DNA of 32,071 bases from Micrococcales bacterium (GTDB lineage: Bacteria; Actinomycetota; Actinomycetes; Actinomycetales; Dermatophilaceae), in assembly GCA_014763705.1 (NCBI GenBank), contig JACXUW010000004.1, positions 1 through 32,071 of the forward strand, written 5' to 3'. The position numbers and the translations under genes were made by a program. The notes under the pieces are model-generated. The model was not told the DNA's origin and did no database searches. It was given only the letters and a program-made list of their open reading frames with translations. Positions 16,944-28,285 of the stretch are shown one piece after another (position 1 is the stretch's first letter; the number at the start of each line of letters is the position of its first letter).

Positions 16944-17858
16944 TCAGCGGGCGAGGCGGTCCGCGGCGACGCGCTCCAGCTCCTCGCGGACCCGGCCGAT
17001 GGCGGGGGAGGGGGCCATGGTGCGCCGCCAGGTCATCATCACCCGCCGGGTCGGCACCGGGTCGGTGACGGCGACGGGGACGACGGCCGCCGGCAGCTCC
17101 TCGCGGCCCAGCCGCGGCACGAGCCCGACGCAGACGCCCTCGGCCACGAGGCCCACCTGCGAGGAGAACTCCATCGCCCAGTGCCGGATGTCGGGGCGCC
17201 GGCCGTGCAGGTCGAACATGTGGGTGAGCCAGCCGTGGCAGACCGACCCCTCGGGCGCACAGACCCAGCGCTCGCCGGCGAACGCGGTCGCGTCGACCGG
17301 TCCGCGGCCGGCGAGCGGGTGGCCGGCCGGGACGAGGACGTCGGCGGTGTCCGTCCCGAGGCCGACGACCTCGAGGTGCTCGGGGAACGGCAGCGGCAGG
17401 TCGCCCCAGTTGTGGACGAGCGCGGCATCGGCGGCACCGCTCGCGACGAGGGCGATGGCGTCGTGCGGGTCGTGCTCGACGACGGTGACGTCCAGGCCCG
17501 GCTCGGCCGCGGTGAGGGCGCGCAGGGCCGGCGCGACGAGGCCGCGCACGGCCGTCGAGAAGGCGACGAGGTGGACCGAGCCGCTGACCGGTCCGCCGGT
17601 GACCCGGCCGAGGCCGGACTCCAGCGCCTCGAGCCGGGCGAGGATGTCGGCACCCTCGTCGACGAGGTGGCGGCCGAGCTCGGTGAGCATCACCCCGCGG
17701 CCGACCCGTTCGAGGACGGCGCCGCCGACCCGCCGCTCGAGCCGCTTGACCTGCTGGGAGACGGCGGAGGGTGTGTAGCCGAGGTCGGCCGCCGCACCGC
17801 CGATCGACCCGGTGCGCCGGACCGCGCTGAGGGTGACGAGGTGGTCGAGGTCGATCAT
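16944..17858 (-). CDS. LysR family transcriptional regulator
   Basis: MIDLDHLVTLSAVRRTGSIGGAAADLGYTPSAVSQQVKRLERRVGGAVLERVGRGVMLTELG LysR HTH; C-terminal substrate-binding domain. Confidence 0.93.
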   Translation of the reverse strand: MIDLDHLVTLSAVRRTGSIGGAAADLGYTPSAVSQQVKRLERRVGGAVLERVGRGVMLTELGRHLVDEGADILARLEALESGLGRVTGGPVSGSVHLVAFSTAVRGLVAPALRALTAAEPGLDVTVVEHDPHDAIALVASGAADAALVHNWGDLPLPFPEHLEVVGLGTDTADVLVPAGHPLAGRGPVDATAFAGERWVCAPEGSVCHGWLTHMFDLHGRRPDIRHWAMEFSSQVGLVAEGVCVGLVPRLGREELPAAVVPVAVTDPVPTRRVMMTWRRTMAPSPAIGRVREELERVAADRLAR

Positions 17859-17872
17859 GTAGCAACGCTACA
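17858..17872. promoter_or_regulatory. LysR-box-like palindrome in divergent LysR/EamA intergenic region
   Basis: TGTAGC-AAC-GCTACA perfect inverted repeat containing T-N11-A, overlapping the LysR start codon by 1 nt. Confidence 0.6.
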
Positions 17873-17930
17873 CGGACATCGGTGCGAACCATCGCTGGTG
17901 CTGCACGGTCGACCCACCGAGGATGGGGGC

Positions 17931-18860
17931 ATGCCGGTGCGCGATGCCCTCTCCGCCCTCCTCGTCATGCTCGTCTGGGGGATGAACTTCGTCGTCATCG
18001 ACCGCGGCCTGGCCGGGGTGCCGCCGCTCGTCTTCGTCGCCCTCCGGTTCGCCGTCGTCCTCCTCGCCCTGCCGTTCGTCGCCCGCCCCGAGGCCCCGCT
18101 GCGCCGGGTCCTGGCCGTCGGCGCGTGCATGAGCCTCGGCCAGTTCGGCCTCATGTACACCTCGCTCGCCGTCGGGATGCCGCCCGGCCTCGCCTCGCTC
18201 GTCCTCCAGGCGCAGGCCGTCCTCACCGTGGGCCTGGCGGCGCTCGTCCTCGGCGAGCGGCCGCTGCGGGTGCAGCTGCTCGGCGTCGGTGTCGGGGTCG
18301 TGGGCCTCGCGGTGGTCGCGCTCGGCCGCGGCGGCAGCGTGCCGGCCGTGGCCCTCGTCCTCTGCGTCCTGGCCGCCCTGTCGTGGGCGACCGGCAACGT
18401 CCTGGTCCGCCGGCTGCGGGTGCCGGGCGGTCTCGGCCTCACCGTGTGGTCCGCGCTCGTCGTGCCCCTGCCGGCGCTCGGGCTCTCCCTCCTCGTCGAC
18501 GGCCCGGCCGTCGTCGGCCACGCGCTGACCCACCTCACCACCGTCAACTGGCTCTCGACGGCCTACACCGCGGTGCTCGCCAGCCTCGTCGGCTACGGCA
18601 TCTGGAACCGGCTGCTCGAGCGCCACCCCGCCTCCGACGTCGCCCCCTTCACCCTCCTCGTGCCGCCGGTGGGGATGCTCACCGCCTGGCTCGCCGACGG
18701 CGAGCGGCCGACGGCGCTGGCGGTCGGCGGTGGCGTCCTCCTCGTCGCGGGCGTCGCGCTGGTCACCCTCGGCCCGCGGTGGCGGGCCCGGCGGGTGCTC
18801 CGGGAGGCGCGACGCGCCACACTCCCGCAGGTGCGGGGGAGCGGAGCCGGTCGGGTGTAG
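17931..18860 (+). CDS. EamA/DMT family transporter
   Basis: ATG at 17931; MPVRDALSALLVMLVWGMNFVVIDRGLAGVPPLVFVALRFAVVLLAL; ~10 hydrophobic segments; 309 aa. Confidence 0.92.
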   Translation: MPVRDALSALLVMLVWGMNFVVIDRGLAGVPPLVFVALRFAVVLLALPFVARPEAPLRRVLAVGACMSLGQFGLMYTSLAVGMPPGLASLVLQAQAVLTVGLAALVLGERPLRVQLLGVGVGVVGLAVVALGRGGSVPAVALVLCVLAALSWATGNVLVRRLRVPGGLGLTVWSALVVPLPALGLSLLVDGPAVVGHALTHLTTVNWLSTAYTAVLASLVGYGIWNRLLERHPASDVAPFTLLVPPVGMLTAWLADGERPTALAVGGGVLLVAGVALVTLGPRWRARRVLREARRATLPQVRGSGAGRV

Positions 18861-18866
18861 CCCCGA

Positions 18867-18897
18867 TTTGGCCGAGCCCCGGGGCCTCTGGCACACT
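18867..18897 (+). promoter_or_regulatory. Candidate S10 operon promoter
   Basis: CCGATTTGG with -35-like TTTGGC (18867-18872), 19-bp spacer and -10-like CACACT (18892-18897); parallels the str promoter. Confidence 0.45.
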
Positions 18898-18904
18898 GGA
18901 CGGG

Positions 18905-19163
18905 TTGCCTGGCGTGCGTGAGCGTCCCGAGAGGGTCGTCCACGCCCACCGCGACGAGGTCACGAACCGCCGGATCGGCGGGGCGGCTCGTCGGCGAAGA
19001 GCCGGGCCCGGTCCCACCGGACAACCGAACCCCACGGACGAGGTGCGAGAGATCGCACGACGCCCGAGTTGCGGAACAAGGGCGACACGCCCGACCGCGG
19101 GGGTCGGATGGCCACCGGGACGGCACTTGACAGATGGACGGCGAGAGAGAGACGGAACGTCAG
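18905..19163 (+). promoter_or_regulatory. Long structured 5' leader of rpsJ (S10 operon)
   Basis: Successive perfect hairpins: GTGCGA-GAGA-TCGCAC (19043-19058), GGGCG-ACA-CGCCC (19080-19092), CCGACC-N5-GGTCGG (19091-19107), plus CCGCC-GGATC-GGCGG upstream. Confidence 0.5.
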
Positions 19164-19472
19164 ATGGCGGGACAGAAGATCCGCATCCGGTTGAAGTCGT
19201 ACGACCACGAGGTCATCGACAGCTCGGCGCGCAAGATCGTCGACACCGTGACCCGTGCCGGTGCGACCGTGGTCGGCCCGGTGCCGCTCCCGACGGAGAA
19301 GAACGTCTTCTGCGTCATCCGGTCGCCGCACAAGTACAAGGACAGCCGCGAGCACTTCGAGATGCGCACCCACAAGCGCCTCATCGACATCATCGACCCG
19401 ACGCCCAAGGCCGTCGACTCGCTGATGCGTCTCGACCTCCCGGCTGACGTCAACATCGAGATCAAGCTCTGA
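19164..19472 (+). CDS. rpsJ: 30S ribosomal protein S10
   Basis: [47 protein letters not shown]; 102 aa. Confidence 0.97.
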   Translation: MAGQKIRIRLKSYDHEVIDSSARKIVDTVTRAGATVVGPVPLPTEKNVFCVIRSPHKYKDSREHFEMRTHKRLIDIIDPTPKAVDSLMRLDLPADVNIEIKL

Positions 19473-19480
19473 GGCTCGCG

Positions 19481-20137
19481 ATGACCACCACTGCCACGAA
19501 GACCCAGAAGGGTCTGCTGGGCACCAAGCTCGGCATGACCCAGGTGTGGGACGAGAACAACCGCCTCGTGCCCGTCACCGTGATCCAGGCCGGCCCGAAC
19601 GTCGTGACCCAGGTCCGCGACGCCGAGACCGACGGCTACGCCGCCGTGCAGCTCGGCTACGGCGCGATCGACCCGCGCAAGGTCACCAAGCCGCTCACCG
19701 GCCACTTCGAGAAGGCCGGCGTCACGCCGCGCCGCCACCTCGTCGAGCTGCGCACCGCCGACGCCGGCGACTACGCGCTCGGCCAGGAGGTCGGGGCCGA
19801 CACCTTCGAGCCGGGCCAGGCCGTCGACATCACGGCGACGACCAAGGGCAAGGGGTTCGCCGGTGTCATGAAGCGCCACGGCTTCCACGGCGTCTCCTCC
19901 TCGCACGGTGCGCACCGCAACCACCGCAAGCCCGGCTCCATCGGTGGCTGCGCCACCCCCGGTCGCGTGTTCAAGGGCATGCGCATGGCCGGCCGGATGG
20001 GCGGGGTGCGCCACACCACGCAGAACCTCACGATCCACGCCGTGGACGCCGACAAGGGCCTGCTGCTCGTCAAGGGTGCCGTCCCCGGCCCCCGCGGCGC
20101 GGTCGTCCTCGTCCGCTCGGCCGCGAAGGGAGCCTGA
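19481..20137 (+). CDS. rplC: 50S ribosomal protein L3
   Basis: [53 protein letters not shown]-type L3 signature. Confidence 0.97.
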   Translation: MTTTATKTQKGLLGTKLGMTQVWDENNRLVPVTVIQAGPNVVTQVRDAETDGYAAVQLGYGAIDPRKVTKPLTGHFEKAGVTPRRHLVELRTADAGDYALGQEVGADTFEPGQAVDITATTKGKGFAGVMKRHGFHGVSSSHGAHRNHRKPGSIGGCATPGRVFKGMRMAGRMGGVRHTTQNLTIHAVDADKGLLLVKGAVPGPRGAVVLVRSAAKGA

Positions 20138-20139
20138 TC

Positions 20140-20820
20140 ATGGCGACCAAGACGCTCGACGTCACCCTCCCCTCGGAGATCTTCGACGTCCAGACCAACG
20201 TCCCGCTGATCCACCAGGTCGTCGTCGCCCAGCTCGCGGCCGCCCGCCAGGGCACGCACGCGACGAAGACCCGCGGTGAGGTCCGCGGCGGTGGGCGCAA
20301 GCCGTACCGCCAGAAGGGCACCGGCCGCGCCCGCCAGGGCTCGACCCGTGCGCCGCAGTTCGCCGGCGGTGGCACCGTCCACGGCCCGCAGCCGCGCGAC
20401 TACGCCCAGCGCACGCCCAAGAAGATGAAGGCCGCCGCTCTGCGCGGTGCCCTCTCCGACCGGGCCCGCCACGGCCGCATCCACGTCGTGGAGTCGATCG
20501 CCACCGGCGACGCCCCCTCGACCAAGGACGCGCGGGCACTGTTCGCCGGCCTCACCGAGCGCCCGAACCTGCTCGTCGTCCTCGACCGCAGCGACATCGT
20601 GTCGCTGAAGTCGGTGCGCAACCTCGCCGAGGTCCACGTGCTCGCGGTCGACCAGCTGAACACCTACGACGTGCTCTGCGCCGACGACGTCGTCTTCACC
20701 CAGGCCGCCTACGAGGCGTTCACCGGTGAGACGGTCGCGGCCGCCAAGCCCGCCAAGAAGGCCACGGCCAAGAAGGCTCCGGCCAAGAAGGCCGCCGAGG
20801 CCGAGGAGGACGAGAAGTGA
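20140..20820 (+). CDS. rplD: 50S ribosomal protein L4
   Basis: ATG at 20140; [35 protein letters not shown]; Ala/Lys-rich C-terminal tail. Confidence 0.96.
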   Translation: MATKTLDVTLPSEIFDVQTNVPLIHQVVVAQLAAARQGTHATKTRGEVRGGGRKPYRQKGTGRARQGSTRAPQFAGGGTVHGPQPRDYAQRTPKKMKAAALRGALSDRARHGRIHVVESIATGDAPSTKDARALFAGLTERPNLLVVLDRSDIVSLKSVRNLAEVHVLAVDQLNTYDVLCADDVVFTQAAYEAFTGETVAAAKPAKKATAKKAPAKKAAEAEEDEK

Positions 20821-21116
20821 GCCAGGGCAAGAACCCCCGCGACATCCTGATCGCGCCGGTCGTGTCCGAGAAGTCGTACGGGCTCCTCGACGAGGGCAAG
20901 TACACCTTCGTCGTCGACCCGCGCTCGAACAAGACCGAGATCAAGATCGCCGTCGAGGAGATCTTCGGCGTCAAGGTCGACTCCGTGCACACGATGAACC
21001 GCCAGGGCAAGGCCCGCCGCACGCGGTTCGGCACCGGCAAGCGCAAGGACACCAAGCGCGCGATCGTCACCCTCCGCGAGGGCTCGATCGACATCTTCGG
21101 CAGCGCCGGCGCCTGA
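20817..21116 (+). CDS. rplW: 50S ribosomal protein L23
   Basis: GTG start overlapping the rplD stop; [48 protein letters not shown]. Confidence 0.97.
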   Translation: MSQGKNPRDILIAPVVSEKSYGLLDEGKYTFVVDPRSNKTEIKIAVEEIFGVKVDSVHTMNRQGKARRTRFGTGKRKDTKRAIVTLREGSIDIFGSAGA

Positions 21117-21140
21117 GAGACGTGAGGTAGAGACACCACC

Positions 21141-21977
21141 ATGGGTATCCGCAAGTACAAGCCGACGACGCCGGGGCGTCGCGGGTCGAGCGTGGCCGAC
21201 TTCGTCGAGGTCACCCGCTCCACCCCCGAAAAGTCCCTCGTCCGTCCGCTGACCAAGAGCGGCGGTCGCAACAACAACGGCCGCATCACCACCCGCCACA
21301 TCGGCGGTGGACACAAGCGCGCCTACCGCGTGATCGACTTCCGTCGCCACGACAAGGACGGCGTGCCGGCCAAGGTCGCGCACATCGAGTACGACCCGAA
21401 CCGCACGGCGCGCATCGCGCTCCTGCACTACGCCGACGGCGAGAAGCGCTACATCCTCGCGCCGCGCGGCCTCGAGCAGGGCATGACCGTCGAGAACGGT
21501 CCGGGCGCCGACATCAAGCCGGGCAACACGCTGCCGCTGCGCAACATCCCGACCGGTACGGTCATCCACGCCGTCGAGCTGAAGCCCGGTGGCGGTGCGA
21601 AGATCGCCCGCTCGGCCGGTGTCCGCGTGCAGCTCGTCGCCAAGGACGGCCCCTACGCGCAGCTGCGCATGCCGTCCGGTGAGATCCGCAACGTCGACGT
21701 CCGCTGCCGCGCCACGGTCGGCGAGGTCGGCAACGCCGAGCAGTCGAACATCAACTGGGGCAAGGCCGGCCGCATGCGCTGGAAGGGCAAGCGCCCGACC
21801 GTCCGCGGTGTCGTCATGAACCCCGTCGACCACCCGCACGGTGGTGGTGAGGGTCGCACCTCCGGTGGCCGCCACCCGGTGAGCCCCTGGGGTCAGCCCG
21901 AGGGCCGCACCCGCCGCCCCGGCAAGCCGAGCGACAAGCTCATCGTCCGTCGCCGTCGTACTGGCAAGAAGCGCTGA
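21141..21977 (+). CDS. rplB: 50S ribosomal protein L2
   Basis: [21 protein letters not shown]...; [16 protein letters not shown]. Confidence 0.98.
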   Translation: MGIRKYKPTTPGRRGSSVADFVEVTRSTPEKSLVRPLTKSGGRNNNGRITTRHIGGGHKRAYRVIDFRRHDKDGVPAKVAHIEYDPNRTARIALLHYADGEKRYILAPRGLEQGMTVENGPGADIKPGNTLPLRNIPTGTVIHAVELKPGGGAKIARSAGVRVQLVAKDGPYAQLRMPSGEIRNVDVRCRATVGEVGNAEQSNINWGKAGRMRWKGKRPTVRGVVMNPVDHPHGGGEGRTSGGRHPVSPWGQPEGRTRRPGKPSDKLIVRRRRTGKKR

Positions 21978-21989
21978 GGAGCCTGACAC

Positions 21990-22271
21990 ATGCCTCGTAG
22001 CCTGAAGAAGGGCCCCTTCATCGACGACCACCTCCAGAAGAAGGTGGACGCCCAGAACGAAGCGGGCACCAAGAACGTCATCAAGACCTGGTCGCGCCGT
22101 TCGGTCATCAGCCCGGACATGCTCGGCCACACCTTCGCCGTCCACGACGGCCGCAAGCACACCCCGGTGTTCGTCACCGAGGCGATGGTCGGCCACAAGC
22201 TCGGCGAGTTCGCACCGACCCGCACCTTCAAGGGTCACGTGAAGGACGACAAGAAGGGGCGTCGGCGCTGA
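21990..22271 (+). CDS. rpsS: 30S ribosomal protein S19
   Basis: [57 protein letters not shown]. Confidence 0.98.
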   Translation: MPRSLKKGPFIDDHLQKKVDAQNEAGTKNVIKTWSRRSVISPDMLGHTFAVHDGRKHTPVFVTEAMVGHKLGEFAPTRTFKGHVKDDKKGRRR

Positions 22272-22669
22272 TGGCCACCGAGAACACCGTCACCGAGTCG
22301 CGGGCGGTCGCGCGTCACACGCGCATCACCCCGATGAAGGCCCGCCGGGTCGTCGACCTCATCCGTGGCAAGAACGCCACCGAGGCCGTGTCGGTCCTGC
22401 GCTTCGCCCCCCAGGCGGCGAGCGAGCAGGTCCTCAAGGTCCTCGAGTCCGCGATCGCCAACGCCCGCGTCAAGGCCGACCAGACGGCCGAGCGGTTCGA
22501 CGAGCGCGAGCTCGTCGTCGCCGCGGCCTTCGTCGACGAGGGCCCGACGATGAAGCGGTTCCGTCCGCGCGCCCAGGGCCGCGCCGGCCGCATCAACAAG
22601 CGCACGAGCCACATCACGGTGGTCGTCGCGCCCCAGCCCGCCAAGACCACGAACGGAGGCACCCGCTGA
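22271..22669 (+). CDS. rplV: 50S ribosomal protein L22
   Basis: [49 protein letters not shown]. Confidence 0.97.
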   Translation: MATENTVTESRAVARHTRITPMKARRVVDLIRGKNATEAVSVLRFAPQAASEQVLKVLESAIANARVKADQTAERFDERELVVAAAFVDEGPTMKRFRPRAQGRAGRINKRTSHITVVVAPQPAKTTNGGTR

Positions 22670-23484
22670 TGGGCCAGAAGGTCAACCCGCACGGCTTCCG
22701 TCTGGGCATCACGACGGAGCACAAGAGCCGCTGGTTCGCCGACTCCACCAAGGAGGGTCAGCGCTACCGCGACTACGTCAAGGAGGACGTGGCGATCCGC
22801 AAGCTCATGTCCACGGGCATGGACCGCGCCGGTATCGCCCGGGTCGACATCGAGCGCACGCGTGACCGCGTCCGCGTCGACATCCACACCGCGCGTCCCG
22901 GCATCGTCATCGGCCGCCGCGGCGCCGAGGCCGACCGCATCCGCGGCGAGCTCGAGAAGCTCACCGGGAAGCAGGTCCAGCTCAACATCCTCGAGGTGAA
23001 GAACCCCGAGGTCGAGGCCCAGCTCGTCGCGCAGGGCATCGCCGAGCAGCTGTCGGCCCGTGTGTCGTTCCGTCGCGCCATGCGCAAGGGCATGCAGTCC
23101 GCCACCCGCGCCGGCGCCAAGGGCATCCGCGTCCAGGTCTCCGGCCGCCTCGGCGGCGCGGAGATGAGCCGCACCGAGTTCTACCGCGAGGGTCGCGTGC
23201 CGCTGCACACGCTCCGCGCGCAGATCGACTACGGCCTGTACGAGGCCAAGACCACGTTCGGCCGCATCGGCGTCAAGGTGTGGATCTACAAGGGCGACAT
23301 GACCGCTCGCGAGCTCGCGGCCCAGCAGGCCACCGCTCCGCGCCAGGGTCGTGGACCGCGTCGTGACGGCGCCGACCGTCCGGCCCGCGCCCGCCGCACC
23401 GAGGCCCCCGCCGCCGCGCAGGCGCCGGCTGCCCAGGCTCCGGCCGAGCAGGCCGCGGCCGCTCCGAGCACCGAGGAGTCCTGA
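22669..23484 (+). CDS. rpsC: 30S ribosomal protein S3
   Basis: [42 protein letters not shown] domain [13 protein letters not shown]; Ala/Pro-rich C-terminal tail. Confidence 0.97.
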   Translation: MGQKVNPHGFRLGITTEHKSRWFADSTKEGQRYRDYVKEDVAIRKLMSTGMDRAGIARVDIERTRDRVRVDIHTARPGIVIGRRGAEADRIRGELEKLTGKQVQLNILEVKNPEVEAQLVAQGIAEQLSARVSFRRAMRKGMQSATRAGAKGIRVQVSGRLGGAEMSRTEFYREGRVPLHTLRAQIDYGLYEAKTTFGRIGVKVWIYKGDMTARELAAQQATAPRQGRGPRRDGADRPARARRTEAPAAAQAPAAQAPAEQAAAAPSTEES

Positions 23485-23487
23485 GCC

Positions 23488-23907
23488 ATGTTGATTCCCC
23501 GTCGAGTCAAGCACCGCAAGCAGCACCACCCCGGCCGGTCCGGGATGGCCAAGGGCGGTACGACCATCGCGTTCGGCGACTACGGCATCCAGGCCCTCGA
23601 GCCCGCCTACGTCACGAACCGCCAGATCGAGTCGGCGCGTATCGCGATGACCCGCTACATCAAGCGTGGCGGAAAGGTCTGGATCAACATCTACCCGGAC
23701 CGTCCGCTCACCAAGAAGCCCGCCGAGACCCGCATGGGCTCCGGCAAGGGCTCGCCCGAGTGGTGGATCGCGAACGTCAAGCCGGGTCGTGTCATGTTCG
23801 AGCTCTCCGGTGTCCCGGAGGACGTCGCGCGCGAGGCGATGCGCCTCGCGATGCACAAGCTGCCGATGAAGTGCCGCTTCGTCCGGCGTGAGGGTGGTGA
23901 CTTCTGA
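23488..23907 (+). CDS. rplP: 50S ribosomal protein L16
   Basis: [88 protein letters not shown]. Confidence 0.98.
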   Translation: MLIPRRVKHRKQHHPGRSGMAKGGTTIAFGDYGIQALEPAYVTNRQIESARIAMTRYIKRGGKVWINIYPDRPLTKKPAETRMGSGKGSPEWWIANVKPGRVMFELSGVPEDVAREAMRLAMHKLPMKCRFVRREGGDF

Positions 23908-24143
23908 TGGCAGTCGGTTCCCAGGACCTGACCCCCAAGGAGCTGCGTGGCTTCGAGGACGACCGTCTGGTCGACGAGCTGCGCAAGGCCAAGGAGGAGC
24001 TGTTCAACCTCCGGTTCCAGTCGGCCACCGGCCAGCTGGACAACCACGGCCGGCTCCGTGCCGTCCGCAAGGACATCGCCCGGATCTACACCGAGATGCG
24101 TGAGCGCGAGCTCGGCATCGGCGTGAAGGGTGAGGCCAAGTGA
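23907..24143 (+). CDS. rpmC: 50S ribosomal protein L29
   Basis: [55 protein letters not shown]. Confidence 0.96.
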   Translation: MAVGSQDLTPKELRGFEDDRLVDELRKAKEELFNLRFQSATGQLDNHGRLRAVRKDIARIYTEMRERELGIGVKGEAK

Positions 24144-24427
24144 GCGAGAAGAAGGACGAGACCGTGACCACCGTCGACCGCACCAACCGCAAGACCCGCC
24201 AGGGCTACGTGGTGAGCGACAAGATGGACAAGACCGTCGTCGTCGAGGTCGAGGACCGCGTCAAGCACGCGCTCTATGGCAAGGTCATGCGCCGCTCGAG
24301 CAAGGTCAAGGCCCACGACGAGGGCAACGCCGCCGGCATCGGCGACCGCGTCCTCATCATGGAGACCCGGCCGCTGTCCGCGACGAAGCGCTGGCGCGTC
24401 GTCGAGATCCTCGAGAAGGCCAAGTAA
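24140..24427 (+). CDS. rpsQ: 30S ribosomal protein S17
   Basis: GTG start overlapping the rpmC stop; [75 protein letters not shown]. Confidence 0.97.
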   Translation: MSEKKDETVTTVDRTNRKTRQGYVVSDKMDKTVVVEVEDRVKHALYGKVMRRSSKVKAHDEGNAAGIGDRVLIMETRPLSATKRWRVVEILEKAK

Positions 24428-24508
24428 GCCTCCGCCGCAAGGCAACCCAGTCAGTTCGGCCAGGCTCGCCCCCGGGTGAGAACCAGCACGACGAGTAGGA
24501 GTTAGACA

Positions 24509-24877
24509 GTGATCCAGCAGGAGTCGCGACTGCGTGTCGCCGACAACACCGGTGCGAAGGAGATCCTCTGCATCCGTGTTCTCGGTGGCTCCGGTCGCCG
24601 GTACGCCGGTATCGGCGACACCATCGTCGCCACCGTCAAGGACGCGATCCCCGGCGGGAACGTCAAGAAGGGCGACGTCGTCAAGGCGGTCATCGTCCGG
24701 ACCACCAAGGAGCGCCGTCGTCCCGACGGTTCCTACATCAAGTTCGACGAGAACGCCGCGGTCATCCTCCGCAACGACGGTGACCCGCGCGGGACGCGCA
24801 TCTTCGGCCCGGTCGGGCGCGAGCTGCGCGAGAAGAAGTTCATGAAGATCATCAGCCTGGCGCCGGAGGTGCTCTGA
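24509..24877 (+). CDS. rplN: 50S ribosomal protein L14
   Basis: [65 protein letters not shown]. Confidence 0.98.
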   Translation: MIQQESRLRVADNTGAKEILCIRVLGGSGRRYAGIGDTIVATVKDAIPGGNVKKGDVVKAVIVRTTKERRRPDGSYIKFDENAAVILRNDGDPRGTRIFGPVGRELREKKFMKIISLAPEVL

Positions 24878-24879
24878 CC

Positions 24880-25224
24880 ATGGCCTCGAAGATCAAGAAG
24901 GGCGACACCGTCCAGGTGCTCGCCGGCAAGGACAAGGGCCTGACCGGCAAGGTCATCGCGGTCAACCGCGAGACCGGTCGCGTCACGGTCGAGGGCGTCA
25001 ACCGGGTGACCCGGCACACGAAGGCCGGCGAGTCCAGCCGGGGCAGCCGCACCGGTGGGCTCATCGTCCAGGAGGCGCCGATCCACGTGAGCAACGTGGC
25101 CGTCGTCGACCCCTCGGACAAGAAGCCGACCCGGATCAAGACCCGCGTCGAGACCGTCGAGCGTGACGGCCGCCAGAAGGCGTCCCGTGTCCGCGTCGGC
25201 GTGCGCTCGGGCAAGGACCTGTGA
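24880..25224 (+). CDS. rplX: 50S ribosomal protein L24
   Basis: [45 protein letters not shown]. Confidence 0.96.
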   Translation: MASKIKKGDTVQVLAGKDKGLTGKVIAVNRETGRVTVEGVNRVTRHTKAGESSRGSRTGGLIVQEAPIHVSNVAVVDPSDKKPTRIKTRVETVERDGRQKASRVRVGVRSGKDL

Positions 25225-25229
25225 GAGAT

Positions 25230-25793
25230 ATGGCGACAGACACCGCGACCAAGCCCCGCCTCAAGGCGCGCTACCAGGACGAGATCAAGAGCTCGCTCCG
25301 GGACCAGTTCGGCTACCCGAACGTCATGCAGGTTCCCGGCGTGACCAAGGTCGTCGTCAACATGGGCGTCGGCGACGCGGCCAAGGACAGCAAGCTCATC
25401 GAGGGAGCCGTGCGCGACCTCACGGCGATCACCGGCCAGAAGCCGGTCGTCACCAAGGCGCGCAAGTCCATCGCGCAGTTCAAGCTGCGCGAGGGCATGC
25501 CGATCGGTGCGCACGCGACGCTGCGCGGCGACCGCATGTGGGAGTTCCTCGACCGCCTCGTCACCACCGCGCTCCCGCGCATCCGTGACTTCCGTGGCCT
25601 CTCGCCGAAGCAGTTCGACGGGCGGGGCAACTACACCTTCGGTCTCACCGAGCAGTCGATGTTCCACGAGATCGACCAGGACCGCATCGACCGCGTCCGC
25701 GGCATGGACATCACGGTCGTCACGACCGCGACGAACGACGACGAGGGTCGTGCGCTGCTCAAGGCGCTCGGCTTCCCGTTCAAGGAGAACTGA
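25230..25793 (+). CDS. rplE: 50S ribosomal protein L5
   Basis: [77 protein letters not shown]. Alternative GTG start at 25221. Confidence 0.96.
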   Translation: MATDTATKPRLKARYQDEIKSSLRDQFGYPNVMQVPGVTKVVVNMGVGDAAKDSKLIEGAVRDLTAITGQKPVVTKARKSIAQFKLREGMPIGAHATLRGDRMWEFLDRLVTTALPRIRDFRGLSPKQFDGRGNYTFGLTEQSMFHEIDQDRIDRVRGMDITVVTTATNDDEGRALLKALGFPFKEN

Positions 25794-25794
25794 G

Positions 25795-25980
25795 ATGGCC
25801 AAGACCGCGCTCGTCAACAAGGCGAACAAGAAGCCGAAGTTCCAGGTCCGCGCCTACACGCGCTGCCAGCGCTGCGGCCGCCCGCACTCGGTCTACCGCA
25901 AGTTCGGCCTCTGCCGGATCTGCCTGCGGGAGATGGCCCACCGTGGCGAGCTCCCCGGCGTGACCAAGAGCAGCTGGTAA
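25795..25980 (+). CDS. rpsZ: 30S ribosomal protein S14 type Z (zinc-binding)
   Basis: [61 protein letters not shown]; CxxC...CxxC. Confidence 0.97.
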   Translation: MAKTALVNKANKKPKFQVRAYTRCQRCGRPHSVYRKFGLCRICLREMAHRGELPGVTKSSW

Positions 25981-26089
25981 GTCCCTGACCCGCCGCCTCC
26001 GCGCGGCACCCCCATCCACAGACCATCTACATCGAAGGTCCGCCGGGATCCCCGGCAGAAACCGCGGTGAGAGAGGGCGGAGAAGCCCA

Positions 26090-26488
26090 ATGACCATGAC
26101 CGACCCGATTGCGGACATGCTGACCCGCGTCCGGAACGCCAACTCGGCGCACAAGGATGCAGTCTCCATGCCGTTCTCGAAGCTCAAGAGCCACATCGCC
26201 GAGATCCTCGAGGCCGAGGGCTACATCGCCGGCTGGACCGTCGAGGACGCCGAGGTGGGCAAGACCCTCACGGTGAACCTCAAGTACGGCCCCAACCGGG
26301 AGCGCTCCATCGCCGGCCTGCGCCGCGTGAGCAAGCCCGGCCTGCGCGTCTACGCCAAGTCCACCAACCTGCCCAAGGTGCTCGGTGGTCTCGGCGTCGC
26401 GATCATCTCGACGTCGTCCGGCCTGCTGACCGATCGTCAGGCCGCCAACAAGGGTGTGGGTGGGGAAGTCCTCGCCTACGTCTGGTAA
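26090..26488 (+). CDS. rpsH: 30S ribosomal protein S8
   Basis: [58 protein letters not shown]. Confidence 0.97.
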   Translation: MTMTDPIADMLTRVRNANSAHKDAVSMPFSKLKSHIAEILEAEGYIAGWTVEDAEVGKTLTVNLKYGPNRERSIAGLRRVSKPGLRVYAKSTNLPKVLGGLGVAIISTSSGLLTDRQAANKGVGGEVLAYVW

Positions 26489-26500
26489 GGGGAAGCAGAC

Positions 26501-27037
26501 ATGTCGCGTATCGGACGTCTCCCCGTCACCGTGCCCTCCGGTGTCGACGTGACCCTCAACGGTCAGACCGTCACCGTCAAGGGCCCCAAGGGCGAGCTGA
26601 GCCACACCGTGGCCGAGCCGATCACCGTCGAGCAGACCGACGGCGCGCTCGAGGTCAAGCGACCGGACGACGAGCGGGAGTCCCGCTCGTTGCACGGCCT
26701 GACCCGCTCGCTCATCAACAACATGGTCCTCGGGGTCACCGAGGGCTACGAGAAGAAGCTCGAGATCCACGGCACCGGTTACCGCGTGCTCGCCAAGGGC
26801 TCCAACCTCGAGTTCGCCCTCGGCTACTCGCACTCGATCACCGTCGAGCCGCCGGCCGGCATCACCTTCGCGGTGGAGAACCAGACCCGGTTCTCGGTCC
26901 AGGGCATCGACAAGCAGCTCGTCGGCGAGGTCGCCGCGAACATCCGCAAGCTCCGCAAGCCCGACCCGTACAAGGGCAAGGGCGTCCGCTACGCGGGCGA
27001 GCAGATCCGCCGCAAGGTCGGAAAGGCTGGTAAGTAA
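26501..27037 (+). CDS. rplF: 50S ribosomal protein L6
   Basis: [64 protein letters not shown]. Confidence 0.97.
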   Translation: MSRIGRLPVTVPSGVDVTLNGQTVTVKGPKGELSHTVAEPITVEQTDGALEVKRPDDERESRSLHGLTRSLINNMVLGVTEGYEKKLEIHGTGYRVLAKGSNLEFALGYSHSITVEPPAGITFAVENQTRFSVQGIDKQLVGEVAANIRKLRKPDPYKGKGVRYAGEQIRRKVGKAGK

Positions 27038-27040
27038 CCG

Positions 27041-27415
27041 ATGGCCATGATCGTCAAGCGCGCCAAGGGCAAGTCGGCCGCACGCACGCGCCGTCACACC
27101 CGCGTCCGCAAGCTGGTCAGCGGCACCGCCGCCCGGCCCCGTCTCGTCGTCTCGCGCTCCGCGCGGCACGTCTTCGTCCAGGTCGTCGACGACACCGTCG
27201 GCAAGACCGTCGCCTCGGCGTCGACCATGGAGGCCGACGTCCGCTCCCTCGAGGGCGACAAGCGCGAGAAGGCCAAGAAGGTCGGCGAGCTCGTCGCGGC
27301 TCGGGCCAAGGCCGCGGGTGTCGAGGCCGTCGTGTTCGACCGTGGCGGCAACAAGTACCACGGTCGCGTCGCCGCCATCGCGGACGGCGCTCGGGAAGGC
27401 GGGCTGGCCCTGTGA
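27041..27415 (+). CDS. rplR: 50S ribosomal protein L18
   Basis: [61 protein letters not shown]. Confidence 0.97.
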   Translation: MAMIVKRAKGKSAARTRRHTRVRKLVSGTAARPRLVVSRSARHVFVQVVDDTVGKTVASASTMEADVRSLEGDKREKAKKVGELVAARAKAAGVEAVVFDRGGNKYHGRVAAIADGAREGGLAL

Positions 27416-27461
27416 GCAACGCTGCCCGTACCACCACGAACGTCGAGAAGAGGAACATCTG

Positions 27462-28103
27462 ATGCCAGGACCCCAGCGTCGAGGCACCGGGACCGGCGGC
27501 GCCGAGCGCGGCGACCGCCGTGGCAGCCGTGACGACCGTCGCGGCGGCCGCGACTCCCGCGAGGCCGAGAAGAACCAGTACCTCGAGCGCGTCGTGACCA
27601 TCAACCGCGTCGCCAAGGTCGTCAAGGGTGGCCGTCGCTTCAGCTTCACCGCCCTCGTCGTCGTCGGCGACGGTGACGGCACCGTCGGCGTCGGCTACGG
27701 CAAGGCCAAGGAGGTGCCCGCGGCGATCGCCAAGGGTGTCGAGGAGGCGAAGAAGAGCTTCTTCCGCGTCCCGCGCATCCAGTGCACCATCCCGCACCCC
27801 GTCCAGGGTGAGGCCGCCGCCGGTGTCGTCATGCTCCGCCCCGCCAGCCCCGGTACCGGTGTCATTGCCGGTGGCCCGGTGCGCGCGGTGCTCGAGTGCG
27901 CCGGCATCCACGACGTGCTGTCCAAGAGCCTCGGCTCGGACAACGCGATCAACATCGTCCACGCGACCGTCGAGGCCCTCAAGGGCTTGGAGCGCCCGGA
28001 GGCCGTCGCGGCCCGCCGTGGCCTCCCGGTCGACCAGGTCGCCCCGGCCGCGATGCTCCGCGCCCAGGCCGCCGGCCTGGCCGAGGCGAAGGCCGGTGCG
28101 TGA
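27462..28103 (+). CDS. rpsE: 30S ribosomal protein S5
   Basis: ATG at 27462; RG-rich N-terminal extension then [50 protein letters not shown]. Confidence 0.97.
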   Translation: MPGPQRRGTGTGGAERGDRRGSRDDRRGGRDSREAEKNQYLERVVTINRVAKVVKGGRRFSFTALVVVGDGDGTVGVGYGKAKEVPAAIAKGVEEAKKSFFRVPRIQCTIPHPVQGEAAAGVVMLRPASPGTGVIAGGPVRAVLECAGIHDVLSKSLGSDNAINIVHATVEALKGLERPEAVAARRGLPVDQVAPAAMLRAQAAGLAEAKAGA

Positions 28104-28285
28104 TGGGGCGGCTCAAGGTGACCCAGACCCGGTCCGGGATCGGTGGGAAGCAGAACCAGCGCGAGACGCTGCGCTCCCTCGGTCTGAAGCGCATCGGCGA
28201 CGTCGTCGTCAAGGAGGACCGTCCCGAGATCCGCGGGATGGTCAAGACGGTTCCGCACCTCGTGACCGTCGAGGAGGTTGAGTGA
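28103..28285 (+). CDS. rpmD: 50S ribosomal protein L30
   Basis: ATG at 28103; [60 protein letters not shown]. Confidence 0.97.
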   Translation: MGRLKVTQTRSGIGGKQNQRETLRSLGLKRIGDVVVKEDRPEIRGMVKTVPHLVTVEEVE

